A program made the translations under genes and the position numbers. Shown here one piece after another: positions 25,829 through 36,476 of a stretch of 64,000 nucleotides of DNA (within the stretch, counting starts at the first letter, position 1; each line of letters begins with the position of its first letter). A model generated the notes under the pieces. That model was not told the origin of the DNA. It worked only from the letters and a program-made list of their open reading frames with translations, and ran no database searches. The stretch covers positions 15,585-79,584 of the forward strand of contig JBJXEW010000030.1 in NCBI GenBank assembly GCA_046156035.1, given 5' to 3'. The DNA comes from JAEUIX01 sp046156035. Lineage in GTDB: Bacteria; Planctomycetota; Phycisphaerae; Phycisphaerales; UBA1924.

Positions 25829-26797
25829 TCACTTGGCCGGGAGTTTCAGGGCATCGCCGATGCGGAGGTCCGACGAGTCAAAGGACGGGTTGAGTTTGGC
25901 GATCTCGTTCCAGCGTGCGACGGAGCCGAGTTCTGCCGCGGCGATCTTGGAGAACGTGTCGCCGGGCTTGATGGTGTAGGTGCGAGGGGCAGGCTTCGCG
26001 GCGATCTTGGTCGGCTGGTCCGGATCGGGCTTGGCGATACCGGTGGACTTGCCACCCGGTGCGAGCACCGCAGCGCCAAGCAGCACATCCTTGGGGGGAA
26101 CTCGCAGCGTGACACCCTCACGGAGGTTGGAGCCGTCCGGGCGGACCTTGTCTTTGTTGTACTGGCCGAGTTGCTTCCAGAGGCCGCCGTCGCCATAGAC
26201 GCGCTTGGCGATCTTGATGAGGGTGTCGCCAGCCTCGACGGGATAGCGCGTCTCAACGCCTTTGGAAACCGGCAGGCCTGGGGTGGGCTGCGACGCGGAC
26301 TTGGTCACGTCGACCGTCGGGCCAGCCGGCACGGGCATGTCGGTGAAACTCGTGGCAAGGTTGGAGGAGCCGCCGATGGGCGTGGTCTCCGTGTTCGCCG
26401 CGGGGATGGGGCCGTTGCGTCTGGGGGGGTACTCCAAGCCACCGATGAGGCCGCTGTCGGGCAGACGCGTGCCGGTGGAGTTCGTGGGCAGGTCGGCCTC
26501 GGTGCCGGAAGGGGATCCCATGGTGATCTCGCCGGGTGCGTAACTGGCGACCGGCTCGAAGGCGGGCGGCAGCGGCGCGTCGGTCGGCGAACGGCCGCCA
26601 TTTCCGGCCACCAGCTGCATCGAAGGCGTGTTGACCGCCGACGGGGCCGCCGCGGGCACGGGGTCGGGTGTCTGCAGGGCTGTCTGATCGTCCACCCTCG
26701 TGGTTCGGGCCTTGGAGAAGTGGTCGGCGAAGAGCACGCCGACGATCAGCACCACGGCAAAGCCCAGAATCAGAGCCAGTTTGTGTTCGCGGGTCAC
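25829..26797 (-). CDS. Membrane-anchored protein with two LysM domains
   Basis: 322 residues from GTG 26797, preceded by AAGGAAG. N-terminal TM anchor (KLALILGFAVVLIVGVLFAD), a long Pro/Ser/Thr linker, then LysM domains at about residues 190-245 (YPVEAGDTLIKIAKRVYGDG) and 270-320 (YTIKPGDTFSKIAAAELGSV). LysM binds peptidoglycan glycan chains. Its place between rsmH and the ftsL-like gene suggests a role in septal wall synthesis or remodelling. The 212-base gap upstream holds a hairpin, TCCGGGC/GCCCGGA, at 26824-26844. Confidence 0.85.
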   Translation of the reverse strand: MTREHKLALILGFAVVLIVGVLFADHFSKARTTRVDDQTALQTPDPVPAAAPSAVNTPSMQLVAGNGGRSPTDAPLPPAFEPVASYAPGEITMGSPSGTEADLPTNSTGTRLPDSGLIGGLEYPPRRNGPIPAANTETTPIGGSSNLATSFTDMPVPAGPTVDVTKSASQPTPGLPVSKGVETRYPVEAGDTLIKIAKRVYGDGGLWKQLGQYNKDKVRPDGSNLREGVTLRVPPKDVLLGAAVLAPGGKSTGIAKPDPDQPTKIAAKPAPRTYTIKPGDTFSKIAAAELGSVARWNEIAKLNPSFDSSDLRIGDALKLPAK

Positions 26798-27009
26798 GTC
26801 TTGTCTTCCTTGCTGAGTGTTCCTCCGGGCGTTTCCCCGCCCGGACCGGCCGGCGTGAGGCCGGATAACAGAGTATCGGCCAACGGGCACCCTGTGGACC
26901 CACAAGTCTCATTCTGAACAAGTTCTCATGGGGGTTGGTCGGGGTGGTGCGGGCGCGGCAATCTCTGCGCCCCCCCACCGCCGCCGCCAGACCCGCGTGC
27001 GCCCGACAA

Positions 27010-27927
27010 TCACCCGGACTGGCCGACCAGACGAACCGCCCGGAGTTTGGCGGACCCTGCGCGGGGGTTGCTGGCGACCTCGCTTGGGCCGGCCCGCAGC
27101 GGCTTGGGCGTGAGGTCTTCGGCGGCACCGGCAGCGACAAGGCGGGTGAAGGCCTGCTTCACGGGGCGATCCTCCAGTGAGTGGAACGAGATGATGGCGA
27201 CAACCGCGCCGGGCGCGAGCCACGGACCGGGCCGCGCCACGGCATCGAGGAGGGCACCCAGGTTGCCGAGTTCGTCGTTCACGGCCATGCGGAGGGCCTG
27301 AAACGTGCGCGTGGCGGGGTCTATGCCGCCCCCCGGCGAACGACGCACCACGGAGCGGACGATGTCGGCAAGGTGGGCGGTCGTGGTGATGGGTGATTGG
27401 GCGCGTGCGCGGACGATGGCCTCGGCCACGCGGCGGGAGTGCCGCTCTTCACCGAAGTTGAAGATGATGTCGGCGAGTTCGGTTTCGCTGAGGCTGGCGA
27501 CGAGGTGCGCGGCGGTGGTGGTGGCCGCGGGGTTCATGCGCATGTCGAGCGGGCCATCACGCGAGAAACTCAGGCCGCGCGAGGCGTCGTCTACTTGATT
27601 GGAGGCGAAGCCGAGGTCGGCGAGCACGAGGTTGGCCTTGAGATTCAGCGCGGCGAGTTGATGCGGGAGGCCCGCGAACGAGCCGTGGAAGGTGTGGAGG
27701 GTGAGTGCGGTGGCGTGCTCGGTGCGGATGCGGTCCGCCGCGCGGGCGAGGTTGGAGGCATCGAGGTCTGCCAGGACCATGGTGCCGCCGGGGATAAGGC
27801 GGGCCGCCACCGCCGCGGCGTGGCCGCCGAGGCCGGCGGTGCAGTCGACGTAGGTTTGGCCGGGCTGGGGAGAGAGGAGCGTAAGGACTTCGTGCAGGAG
27901 GACGGGAATGTGGAGGGGGGCGGGCAC
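27010..27927 (-). CDS. rsmH: 16S rRNA (cytosine(1402)-N4)-methyltransferase RsmH (MraW)
   Basis: 305 residues from GTG 27927. Seen: HIPVLLHEVLTLLSPQPGQT, YVDCTAGLGGHAAAVAARL (SAM-binding), NLVLADLGFASNQVDDASRG, LSFSRDGPLDMRMNP and VVAIISFHSLEDRPVKQAF, all family signatures. It is the first gene of the dcw-like cluster; no mraZ is visible. The frame runs on upstream through two R3 repeats with no good start, so GTG 27927 is preferred, although no clear Shine-Dalgarno precedes it. Confidence 0.92.
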   Translation of the reverse strand: MPAPLHIPVLLHEVLTLLSPQPGQTYVDCTAGLGGHAAAVAARLIPGGTMVLADLDASNLARAADRIRTEHATALTLHTFHGSFAGLPHQLAALNLKANLVLADLGFASNQVDDASRGLSFSRDGPLDMRMNPAATTTAAHLVASLSETELADIIFNFGEERHSRRVAEAIVRARAQSPITTTAHLADIVRSVVRRSPGGGIDPATRTFQALRMAVNDELGNLGALLDAVARPGPWLAPGAVVAIISFHSLEDRPVKQAFTRLVAAGAAEDLTPKPLRAGPSEVASNPRAGSAKLRAVRLVGQSG

Positions 27928-27945
27928 GCGGGGAGAGTAGAGGAT

Positions 27946-27964
27946 GGCGGACGGGACGTCCGCC
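27946..27964. repeat. Dispersed palindromic repeat, family R3
   Basis: GGCGGACGGGACGTCCGCC followed by CCACC, in the spacer between the divergent rsmH and saccharopine dehydrogenase genes, where it overlaps the expected promoter zone. Confidence 0.75.
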
Positions 27965-27984
27965 CCACCAAAGCACCTGGGGAT

Positions 27985-28003
27985 GGCGGAGGGGACGTCC
28001 GCC
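27985..28003. repeat. Dispersed palindromic repeat, family R3
   Basis: GGCGGAGGGGACGTCCGCC, a second copy 20 bases beyond the first with one stem change. The pair repeats with a 39-base period, including the flanking GGGATGGCGGA context. Confidence 0.75.
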
Positions 28004-28060
28004 CCAGCAAGGCATGCCCCACCAAGACACTTGCCCTGCGGATATCTATCCTCCTGCCCT

Positions 28061-29284
28061 ATGCCCAAAGCAGTTGTACTCGGCGCGGGGATGGTCGGCT
28101 CGGTGATGGCGCTTGACCTGCTCGGTGATGCGGGTTGGTCGGTGGAGATCGCCGATGTACGCGCGGAGAGTTTGCGCGCGGTGCGGGAGCGTGGGGCGCG
28201 GCAGGCGGGGGCCAAGGGCAAGGGCAGCACGCTCACGAGCCGCGCGGCGGATTTGTCTTCGGCAAAGGAGATCAAGCGGCTGGTGCGCGATGCGGATGTG
28301 GTGCTGGGGGCGCTCTCATCGCGCATCGGCCTGGGCGCGCTGAAGGCGGTGATCGAGGCGGGCAAGCCCTATTCGGACATCTCGTTTATGGCGGACGATG
28401 CCGGGCAGTTCTCGGCGCTGGCGCAGCGCAAGGGTGTGGCGGCGGTGGTGGACATGGGCGTGGCACCGGGGATGAGCCACCTGTTGGCGGGGCACGCGGT
28501 GGCAACGCTGGAGGAGTGCCGCGCGATCGAGATTTATGTGGGTGGCCTGCCGCGGGAGAGACGGTGGCCGTTCGACTACAAGGCGGCGTTCAGCCCGGCG
28601 GATGTGATCGAGGAGTACACGCGGCCGACGCGCCTGGTGGAGCACGGGCGCGAGGTGGTGCGGCCCGCGCTGAGCGAGCCGGAGTTGATGGACTTTGACG
28701 GGGTGGGGACGCTGGAGGCGTTCAACACCGACGGCCTGCGCAGTTTGGTGCGGACGCTGAAGGTGCCGTTCATGAAGGAGAAGACGCTGCGCTACCCCGG
28801 GCACATCGCGCTGATGCGCGCCATGCGAGAGACCGGCCTGTTCAGTTCAGAGCCGATCGCGGTGCGCGGGCCGGACGGCAAGACCGTGAACGTGCGCCCG
28901 CTGGACCTGACCAGCACGCTGATGTTCCCGAAGTGGACGTACGAGCCGGGTGAAGAGGACCTGACGGTGATGCGCGTGCAGGCGGACGGGCGTGCGCGGG
29001 GCTCGAAGGCAGCGTGCCAACTTCGCTGGGACCTGTTTGACCTGTACGACCGCACGAGCCAATCGACCAGCATGGCACGGACGACCGCGCTGCCGTGCAC
29101 GATCGTCGCCAGGATGCTGGCGGCGGGGCAGATCCGCAAGCGGGGCGTGATCTTCCCGGAACAACTGGCGAGCCAAGCGGGCCTCGTGCGGCACGTGCTG
29201 GGGGCCCTGGCCGCCAAAGGGATTGTGTTTCGCGAAGCGCACACGGGGGGCGTGCAGGCTGGCGGCACGCGCCGACGGCGATAG
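28061..29284 (+). CDS. Saccharopine dehydrogenase-family protein
   Basis: 407 residues from ATG 28061. The NAD(P)-binding Rossmann start is PKAVVLGAGMVGSVMALDLL, then DADVVLGALSSRIGLGALKA and YSDISFMADDAGQFSALAQR. The substrate domain has DMGVAPGMSHLLAGHA and a C-terminal part rich in beta strands. The family includes saccharopine dehydrogenase/reductase, carboxynorspermidine synthase and lysine-ketoglutarate reductase-like enzymes; the substrate cannot be chosen from sequence. It is divergent from rsmH. Confidence 0.8.
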   Translation: MPKAVVLGAGMVGSVMALDLLGDAGWSVEIADVRAESLRAVRERGARQAGAKGKGSTLTSRAADLSSAKEIKRLVRDADVVLGALSSRIGLGALKAVIEAGKPYSDISFMADDAGQFSALAQRKGVAAVVDMGVAPGMSHLLAGHAVATLEECRAIEIYVGGLPRERRWPFDYKAAFSPADVIEEYTRPTRLVEHGREVVRPALSEPELMDFDGVGTLEAFNTDGLRSLVRTLKVPFMKEKTLRYPGHIALMRAMRETGLFSSEPIAVRGPDGKTVNVRPLDLTSTLMFPKWTYEPGEEDLTVMRVQADGRARGSKAACQLRWDLFDLYDRTSQSTSMARTTALPCTIVARMLAAGQIRKRGVIFPEQLASQAGLVRHVLGALAAKGIVFREAHTGGVQAGGTRRRR

Positions 29285-29331
29285 GATTGTTTCGTTGCTG
29301 GCCAGCGTCCTCCTGACTCCGGAGTATTTCC

Positions 29332-30012
29332 ATGCGGTATAGCGAGCGTCTGATCCTTCTTTCGTGCGTGGCCGCGAGCCTGGCCTTGGCCAGTGCGGCA
29401 TACCTGAACGCGGGCGCGGGCCAGGCGGCGTATGCACGCGGCTCGCTGGGCGAGCCCACGCGCATCGCCACGTGCGACGTCTTCCGGGTCACCGACGCGC
29501 TCCTGCGGGTGGAGCCGTATGACGGGCTGCTGAAGGTGGAACAGGAGAAGGCCAACGTGGTGCTCCAGCCGCTGGACCAGGAACTGCAGGGGTTGCAGAC
29601 GGAACTGCAGGCCCTGGGCGCGGCCGCGAACGAGCCGGCCAACCGGGAGAAGGTGCAGACCTTCCAGCGCAAGCGTGAGGACTACTTCCGCAAGCGCGGC
29701 GAGATGCAGGCGGCGTTCGATACCTCGGTCTCCAAGATCAATTTCGAGGCCCTGCTGGCCGCGCGTCAGCAGGCCAAGGCCACGGGCGAGAAACTCGGGT
29801 ACGGCCTGGTGATCGCCACACGCGAACTCGACGCCGCGAAGCCGCCCGACAGCCCCGCGGCATTCTCGATCACGGCGTTGTCGTCGCCGCTGGTTCGCAT
29901 TGTGCCAGAGGACGACATCACGGAGCGTGTGATCGCGGACCTTGGCGTGCGCGATGCGAAGCAACCCGCGACGACAACGCCGAGCGAAACCCCCGCACCA
30001 GCGAAGCCTTGA
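29332..30012 (+). CDS. Exported OmpH/Skp-like protein
   Basis: 226 residues. Signal peptide, then IATCDVFRVTDALL (the beta start of OmpH-type proteins), a long charged coiled coil (VVLQPLDQELQGLQTELQAL, KRKREDYFRKRGEMQAAFD) and a distal beta part (YGLVIATRELDAAK). Family role: periplasmic chaperone for outer-membrane proteins. The next 3' neighbour, lipB on the opposite strand, overlaps its last 95 bases. Confidence 0.65.
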   Translation: MRYSERLILLSCVAASLALASAAYLNAGAGQAAYARGSLGEPTRIATCDVFRVTDALLRVEPYDGLLKVEQEKANVVLQPLDQELQGLQTELQALGAAANEPANREKVQTFQRKREDYFRKRGEMQAAFDTSVSKINFEALLAARQQAKATGEKLGYGLVIATRELDAAKPPDSPAAFSITALSSPLVRIVPEDDITERVIADLGVRDAKQPATTTPSETPAPAKP

Positions 30013-30673
30013 CAGCGTCGCAGGTCGGGCAGGTGGGCCCCAACTCGCGCTGGAGGCTGGTGACGGCCCTGCCCGCCAAGCCGCAGGGCACGATGAGATC
30101 GAAGTGGTGAAGATTGGGACGGACGTTCAGGGCCACGCCGTGCAGGGTGATCCAGCGGCGGATGCGCACACCGATGGCCGCGATCTTGCTGCCCGGCGCC
30201 GGTGCGCCGCCCGGGCCCGGGGCCACGGTCCACACGCCCGTGGCCGTGGCATCGCGCATCGTGGGCAGCGAAAAATCGTCGCACGTCTCCATGCACACGT
30301 CTTCCAGCAGGCGGATGTAGTCGTGGAGGCGGAGTTCGAGGAGGTTCAGATCAAGAATCGGGTACACGACCACCTGTCCGGGGCCGTGATACGTCACATC
30401 CCCGCCACGGTCGGTCGAGCAGACCTCGACGCCCGCGGCACGAAGTTCGTCGGGCGTGGCCAGAACATGCGCGGGGGCACCCTTGCGGAGGGTCACGGTG
30501 ATGACGGGCGGATCGTGCTCCACGAGCAGCAGCACGCCGGCACGTGGTGCGCCCGATTCGCGTGCGGCCACGACCCGCTGATGCTCTTCGGACTGCCGCG
30601 CGTAGGCGGGCGCGTAGGCCATGCGGCCCAGGTCGATCACCGGCAGGTCGAAATCCGATTGGTCGATCGCCAC
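29918..30673 (-). CDS. lipB: Octanoyl-[acyl-carrier-protein]:protein N-octanoyltransferase LipB
   Basis: 251 residues. It transfers octanoate from ACP to lipoyl-domain lysines, the first step of lipoate assembly. Seen: LLLVEHDPPVITVTLRKGAP, STDRGGDVTYHGPGQVVVYP, SKIAAIGVRIRRWITLHGVA with the catalytic Lys, and HHFDLIVPCGLAGRAVTSL with the catalytic Cys. The C-terminal ~25 residues overlap the OmpH-like gene tail to tail. No lipA is in the window. Confidence 0.93.
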   Translation of the reverse strand: MAIDQSDFDLPVIDLGRMAYAPAYARQSEEHQRVVAARESGAPRAGVLLLVEHDPPVITVTLRKGAPAHVLATPDELRAAGVEVCSTDRGGDVTYHGPGQVVVYPILDLNLLELRLHDYIRLLEDVCMETCDDFSLPTMRDATATGVWTVAPGPGGAPAPGSKIAAIGVRIRRWITLHGVALNVRPNLHHFDLIVPCGLAGRAVTSLQRELGPTCPTCDAVKASLVRGFRSALSSRVASHRARQGPRSHAP

Positions 30674-30702
30674 GGCGCGTGCTCGCGGTTGTACAGTAGA
30701 CC

Positions 30703-31557
30703 ATGCCCAAGGTGCATCCGACCGCGATCGTGGCCGCCGAGAGCCTTCCCGGCCTGAGTGACGACTGCGAGATCGGCCCGTGGTGTGTGCTGAGCGGCCC
30801 GGTGAAAATCGGGCGTGGTGTGAAACTCATCGGCAACGTCTATGTGACCGGCCCGATCGACGTGGGCGACCGCACGGTGGTGTATCCCTTTGCGTGCCTG
30901 GGGTTCGGCCCACAGGACGTGAAGTTCAAGCCCGGCATGCCGACACCGGGCGTGGTGATCGGCACGGACTGCACGCTCCGCGAGTATGTCTCTATCCATG
31001 CCGCCAGCAAGGCCGACGGGCCGACACGCGTGGGCGACCGGGCCTTCATGCTCGCGGGCAGCCACATCGGCCACGACTGCGTGGTGGGCAACGACCTGAC
31101 GATGGTGAACGGCGCCGCCCTGGCGGGGCACTGCACGATCGGCGACAACGTGCTGCTCTCCGGGCAGGCGGCGATCCACCAGTTCTGCCGCGTGGGCAGG
31201 TATGTGATGATCTCGGGTGACACGGCGATCGCCGCGGACGTGCCGCCGTTCTGCACGATCAACGAGCGCAACCGGATCGGCGGCATCAACCGTGTGGGCC
31301 TGCGGCGTGCGGGCTTTCCTCGCCACCACATCACGGCGCTGATGGAGGCCTATCGGCTGGTGCTGCGCAACCCGACAACCAACCCGGTGGCGGTGGTGAA
31401 ACTGCGCGAGATGGCGGCCCAGATGGATGCCCCGCCGCTTCTGGAGATGGCGGAGTTCATCGCGGGGACCAAGCGGGGCATCTGCCCGGGCATGGGCCGC
31501 CCGCCGCGCTTGAAGGACACGCGGGCGGTGGAGGATGCGCTGGACGCGCCTGTGTAA
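30703..31557 (+). CDS. lpxA: Acyl-[ACP]-UDP-N-acetylglucosamine O-acyltransferase LpxA
   Basis: 284 residues. First step of lipid A biosynthesis. N-terminal hexapeptide repeats of a left-handed beta helix (IGPWCVLSGPVKIGRGVKLI, LAGSHIGHDCVVGNDLTMVN with the catalytic His, LAGHCTIGDNVLLSGQAAIH) and the C-terminal helical domain (INRVGLRRAGFPRHHITALM). It implies a gram-negative LPS pathway. It is divergent from lipB across 29 bases, so the promoters must overlap. Confidence 0.93.
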   Translation: MPKVHPTAIVAAESLPGLSDDCEIGPWCVLSGPVKIGRGVKLIGNVYVTGPIDVGDRTVVYPFACLGFGPQDVKFKPGMPTPGVVIGTDCTLREYVSIHAASKADGPTRVGDRAFMLAGSHIGHDCVVGNDLTMVNGAALAGHCTIGDNVLLSGQAAIHQFCRVGRYVMISGDTAIAADVPPFCTINERNRIGGINRVGLRRAGFPRHHITALMEAYRLVLRNPTTNPVAVVKLREMAAQMDAPPLLEMAEFIAGTKRGICPGMGRPPRLKDTRAVEDALDAPV

Positions 31558-31574
31558 CGTGCGCCCGTACCGCT

Positions 31575-32099
31575 TCAGGCGCAAGGCTTGGGAACTGTGG
31601 CCAGGGTGATGCACGGCGGGTCGGCGGTCGCGTGGCCGGCGAGGCGAAGAGCGGCGTGGTCCTCGACAGCCTGCCACCACGTGGGCACGCGCACACCCAG
31701 AACGGTGCCGGTGCCGGCGAGAGCCTGCACGTGGGGGCGAGCGCGGGCGAGAAGTCGCTGGGCACCGGCGTTCTCACCGATATCAAGTTTGAGCCAGAGG
31801 GCGCACGACTGGATCATCGCTTGCAGCAGCCTCGCGTGAGCACTTTCGGCGGGGGCCTGTCGCCACAGACCCTCCCACTCTTCGTGAGCCTCCCACCAGT
31901 AACCGTGATTGTGCAGGTCGATGCCCAAGAGGTATGCATGGCTCTGATGCCATTCGCTCGCGCGGATGGGCTTGGGCCAAGTGGGGCCGGCCGCGACCAG
32001 CGCGTGGCTATGCCCGCGCGGATCGGTGAGGGGGTGCGGCGTGCGCCCAGGGCGGTGGGCGTATGGTGGAAAGGGGTCGTCGGTGTGGCGGCGAGGCAT
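31575..32099 (-). CDS. DUF309 family protein
   Basis: 174 residues from ATG 32099. DUF309 signature: GIDLHNHGYWWEAHEEWEGL, HARLLQAMIQSCALWLKLDI, then a helical C-terminus. These small helical proteins carry the HxxxYWEAHE(V/E)WE motif and have no assigned activity. The ~47 residues encoded upstream of this ATG are Pro/Arg-rich and unlike the family. It converges on lpxA, with 17 bases between stops. Confidence 0.8.
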   Translation of the reverse strand: MPRRHTDDPFPPYAHRPGRTPHPLTDPRGHSHALVAAGPTWPKPIRASEWHQSHAYLLGIDLHNHGYWWEAHEEWEGLWRQAPAESAHARLLQAMIQSCALWLKLDIGENAGAQRLLARARPHVQALAGTGTVLGVRVPTWWQAVEDHAALRLAGHATADPPCITLATVPKPCA

Positions 32100-32281
32100 G
32101 GACACGACGGCAGCGTAACCCGGGGTGCGGGTCGGGGCCGGCCGATTTCGCTGGGGCGAGGGGAGAGGACCGCCCGCACCCGAAGCGGGCAGATGCCGCG
32201 CTCGCGAGCCTAGACTGGCCGGTTGACGGAACCACACCGGGCCGCAAGCAGGTGCACGCGGGTTCCGCGGAGGTTCAACTC

Positions 32282-32560
32282 ATGGCAAAGAAGGCCACGT
32301 CCGCGCTCCCCGCACCCGCGCCCGGCGGTTCAAAGTCCGGCGCGCAGGCCTCAAGGCCCCTCGGCGCCACGACGATGGCATCAGTGCAGGGGGGGGCAAC
32401 TGGCTCGCAGGTCGAAAACAAGACCGGGCCGGCATCGCCCAGGCACGATCAGATCGCCCTGGCCGCGTACCTTCGCTGGTGTGCGCACGGGGGCGACGAG
32501 GCGGGGAACTGGTTCGCCGCCGAGCACGAGTTGAAGGGCACCTCGGTGACGAGGCGATAG
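32282..32560 (+). CDS. DUF2934-domain protein
   Basis: 92 residues from ATG 32282, with GGAGG 9 bases upstream. A low-complexity Ser/Ala/Gly N-terminal half is followed by RHDQIALAAYLRWCAHGGDE then AGNWFAAEHELKG, the DUF2934 pattern (I-A-x-A-Y-x-x-W-x-x-x-G-x3-x-x-W-x-x-A-E-x-E-L). The role is unknown. A 216-base gap follows, with no gene visible in it. Confidence 0.7.
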   Translation: MAKKATSALPAPAPGGSKSGAQASRPLGATTMASVQGGATGSQVENKTGPASPRHDQIALAAYLRWCAHGGDEAGNWFAAEHELKGTSVTRR

Positions 32561-32776
32561 CCCGGACTGGGAAGGGCTCCGATGGCATGAAGAGGGGTGC
32601 GGTGAGGTGTACTGCGGCACTTGGCTGCCACGACGGCGACCCCAAATGGACGATGAAGATGGCATGACCGAGCGATGCATGATTCCGGAGCGCCAGGCGT
32701 TGGACCACGGGGAACGCCGCGCCCCCCATGCAGCGAGGCGGCCGGTTGACCGTGGGTTGCGGGGAGGCGAGCGCGT

Positions 32777-34072
32777 TTGACCGACACCGCTGCATCAGCA
32801 TCACCGATCTCAGCAGCGAACGGGCACGCGCCGGCGCCGGAAGCGCCGCGGCTGGCGGGCGGCAAACGCGGCCGCATCGCACCCCTCGACGGTGTTCGTG
32901 GCCTGGCCGTGTGCCTGGTGTTTCTGTATCACTGCACGGTGATTGAGCCGGCGAGCGCGGTGGAGGAGGTCTTTGCGCACGTCACGTTTCTCAACGGCCT
33001 GTCACCGTTGCTGTTCTTTGTGCTCTCGGGCTTTCTGATCACGGGCATCCTCGTCAAGACGCGCGACGACCCGCACTTCTTCAGAACGTTCTATATCCGG
33101 CGCGCCCTGCGGATCTTTCCCCTGTACTACGCGGTGCTGGTGCTGTCGTTCATCGTCCTTCCCACGTTCTTCGCGAACAACCCGAAGGTGCAGTCGTTCG
33201 GGCGTGTGGGCGGCGATGTGTGGATGTACTGGGTGTTCCTGCAGAACTTCGGCACCGCGCTGGCCGGGGACTTCCGGCACGGCATCCTCGACGTGACGTG
33301 GTCGCTGGCGATCGAGGAGCAGTTCTACTTCGTGTGGCCGTTGCTGGTGTACGTGCTGAGCAACCGGGCCCTCGCCCGGGTGTGCGTGGGCCTGATCGCC
33401 TTCGGCTTTCTGTACCGGTGCACGATCGTGTTTGTGCTGGATGCTCACCCGATCACCGCGTATGTGTCGACGTTCGCCCGTGTGGGATCACTGGGCATCG
33501 GCTCGCTGCTGGCCTTGGGCTGGAAGCAGCCGGGCCTGTTCGAGCGGCTGAGGCGGCCCGCCGCGTGGGCCGCCGCGCTCACCGTGCCGTTCATCTGGGT
33601 CTTCACCGGGTCGGAGCGGCTGGCCGGAATCGACTTCTACCCGACCACGGGCTTCCGGGGCGGGCCGTACTCGCGGACGCTGGGCGACATTGCCGTGCTG
33701 TTCGGGCTTGCGGGGCTGGTCATCACGTGCCTGACGTGCGGGCCGCAGAGCCTGTTCTCTCGCGTGCTGGGCGGGCGTTTTTTCACCACGATGGCGGTGT
33801 ACTCGTACGGGGTGTTTCTGTTCCACACGCCGATCCGCGCGTTCGTGCGCGACATGCTGTTCGGGCCGGGCTACCACGGGCGCACGCCGATGGTGAGGTG
33901 GCCGGTGATATGGGGCTCGCAGATTCCGGCCCAACTGATGTTCTATTGCCTGGTGATGGCGATCACGTTCCCGCTGGCGTACTTCTCGTATCACCTGTGG
34001 GAGAAGCACTGGGCGGGGCTCAAGAGCCGCGTGAAGTACCAGAAGCCCGGGGCGGGGGATGTCGTGGGCTGA
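32777..34072 (+). CDS. Membrane acyltransferase, acyltransferase 3 (OafA/YrhL) family
   Basis: About 431 residues with ten or so TM helices. Start motif RIAPLDGVRGLAVCLVFLYH with the conserved His, then GFLITGILVKTR, FRTFYIRRALRIFPLYYAVL and SLAIEEQFYFVWPLLVYVLS. Such enzymes O-acylate sugars of surface polysaccharides or lipids. The start is a TTG at 32777 preceded by GGGGAGG; no better start fits. The C-terminus is basic. It faces the 16S terminator, with about 110 bases between. Confidence 0.85.
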   Translation: MTDTAASASPISAANGHAPAPEAPRLAGGKRGRIAPLDGVRGLAVCLVFLYHCTVIEPASAVEEVFAHVTFLNGLSPLLFFVLSGFLITGILVKTRDDPHFFRTFYIRRALRIFPLYYAVLVLSFIVLPTFFANNPKVQSFGRVGGDVWMYWVFLQNFGTALAGDFRHGILDVTWSLAIEEQFYFVWPLLVYVLSNRALARVCVGLIAFGFLYRCTIVFVLDAHPITAYVSTFARVGSLGIGSLLALGWKQPGLFERLRRPAAWAAALTVPFIWVFTGSERLAGIDFYPTTGFRGGPYSRTLGDIAVLFGLAGLVITCLTCGPQSLFSRVLGGRFFTTMAVYSYGVFLFHTPIRAFVRDMLFGPGYHGRTPMVRWPVIWGSQIPAQLMFYCLVMAITFPLAYFSYHLWEKHWAGLKSRVKYQKPGAGDVVG

Positions 34073-34180
34073 GGCGCCGGGGTGGCTGGGCGCGAGATGC
34101 AACAACCGGGACGCTGACGGGGCGCAGCCACGCGCGGGTGGAACGCGATCGTCGCGGCGGACCGCTTGCAAGCAGCGTAC

Positions 34181-34215
34181 AAAAAAGACAACGCCCACGT
34201 CTTGCGACGTGGGCG
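34181..34215 (-). terminator. Intrinsic terminator of the 16S rRNA unit
   Basis: Perfect 10-bp stem (CGCCCACGTC/GACGTGGGCG, 34192-34215) with a 4-base loop, followed on the minus strand by TTGTCTTTTTTG. It lies about 175 bases past the 16S 3' end. Confidence 0.9.
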
Positions 34216-34382
34216 CTGCGAAAGAACAGTTGGGGTCCGTTTGCGCCGGCTTACGCCGGCACTCTCCGCCCTTCTTGCAAAGGTAATGCGGACGAGAATG
34301 TACTGACCTACCGGCTGCGGGTCTCCCCGCGACCTCTGGTTGAGTGGCGTGAGCCACAAGAGGTTTTCCGGTCTAAGGAATC

Positions 34383-35869
<1,487 letters not shown>

Positions 35870-36294
35870 TTGATTTGCTGTTGAACCAGCCCTTTCGGGC
35901 CGGCGACTTGCAAAGGTGTGTTTGACTCGTTCACGGGAGGATTGGACCTCCCGCCGGTCCACGGGGCGCCCCGATCTTGCGATCGCTGCGCACCGTGCCG
36001 AGCGGCCGGCTAAGGCCGCTCAGATGATCTGGATTCACTCAAAAACTTCTTTCCCGGGCGGCCCGAAGGCCGCCCAGATGAGGGTTCATGTACGAGAATG
36101 TCCAGGCGTCGGAGGCTGTGAAGACCCCGACGCACCTTGGATCGATCGCGCTGGCTCCGGCTAGAAGCCCCGGCGTACACCGGTTGCGCGACCGTACATT
36201 CTCGCGGACATCCCAACTGTTCACTTTTCAAAGATGGACACCGAACAGTTTCGGTGCGATCCCATCCGACACAGCGTGCCGGCTGAGGGGAGGA
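35870..36294 (-). other. 16S rRNA leader region
   Basis: About 425 bases between the promoter and the mature 16S, with no gene visible. It holds several GC-rich hairpins, including GAGCGGCC...GGCCGCTC near 36000-36026 and GGGCGGCC...GGCCGCCC near 36057-36077, and an AGCCC/GGGCC stem near 35887-35901. These are likely antitermination or processing structures. Confidence 0.5.
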
Positions 36295-36322
36295 ATAGTA
36301 ACCACCCGTTCGGGCTTGTCAA
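36295..36322 (-). promoter_or_regulatory. Strong sigma-70-type promoter of 16S rRNA
   Basis: Minus strand TTGACA, 16-base spacer, TACTAT. This is the best promoter match in the window, placed about 425 bases before the 16S 5' end. Confidence 0.8.
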
Positions 36323-36476
36323 GGCGGCGTGAACGTGAAAATATTTACCCACAAGCCCTCCAGATTCTGCCGCGCACGAATCGCGCGGTTGGTTCCGGCC
36401 ACCGCCGTCCGCTCCGGATCCAGGTCACGCGCTATCAAACACCGTCCTTGTCAAACCCGCAACACAACGACCCCAA

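Noticed and set aside
24803..26917. Plus-strand open frame of ~700 codons opposite ftsI, ftsL-like and the LysM gene
   Set aside because: Gly/Arg/His-rich shadow of the real minus-strand genes.
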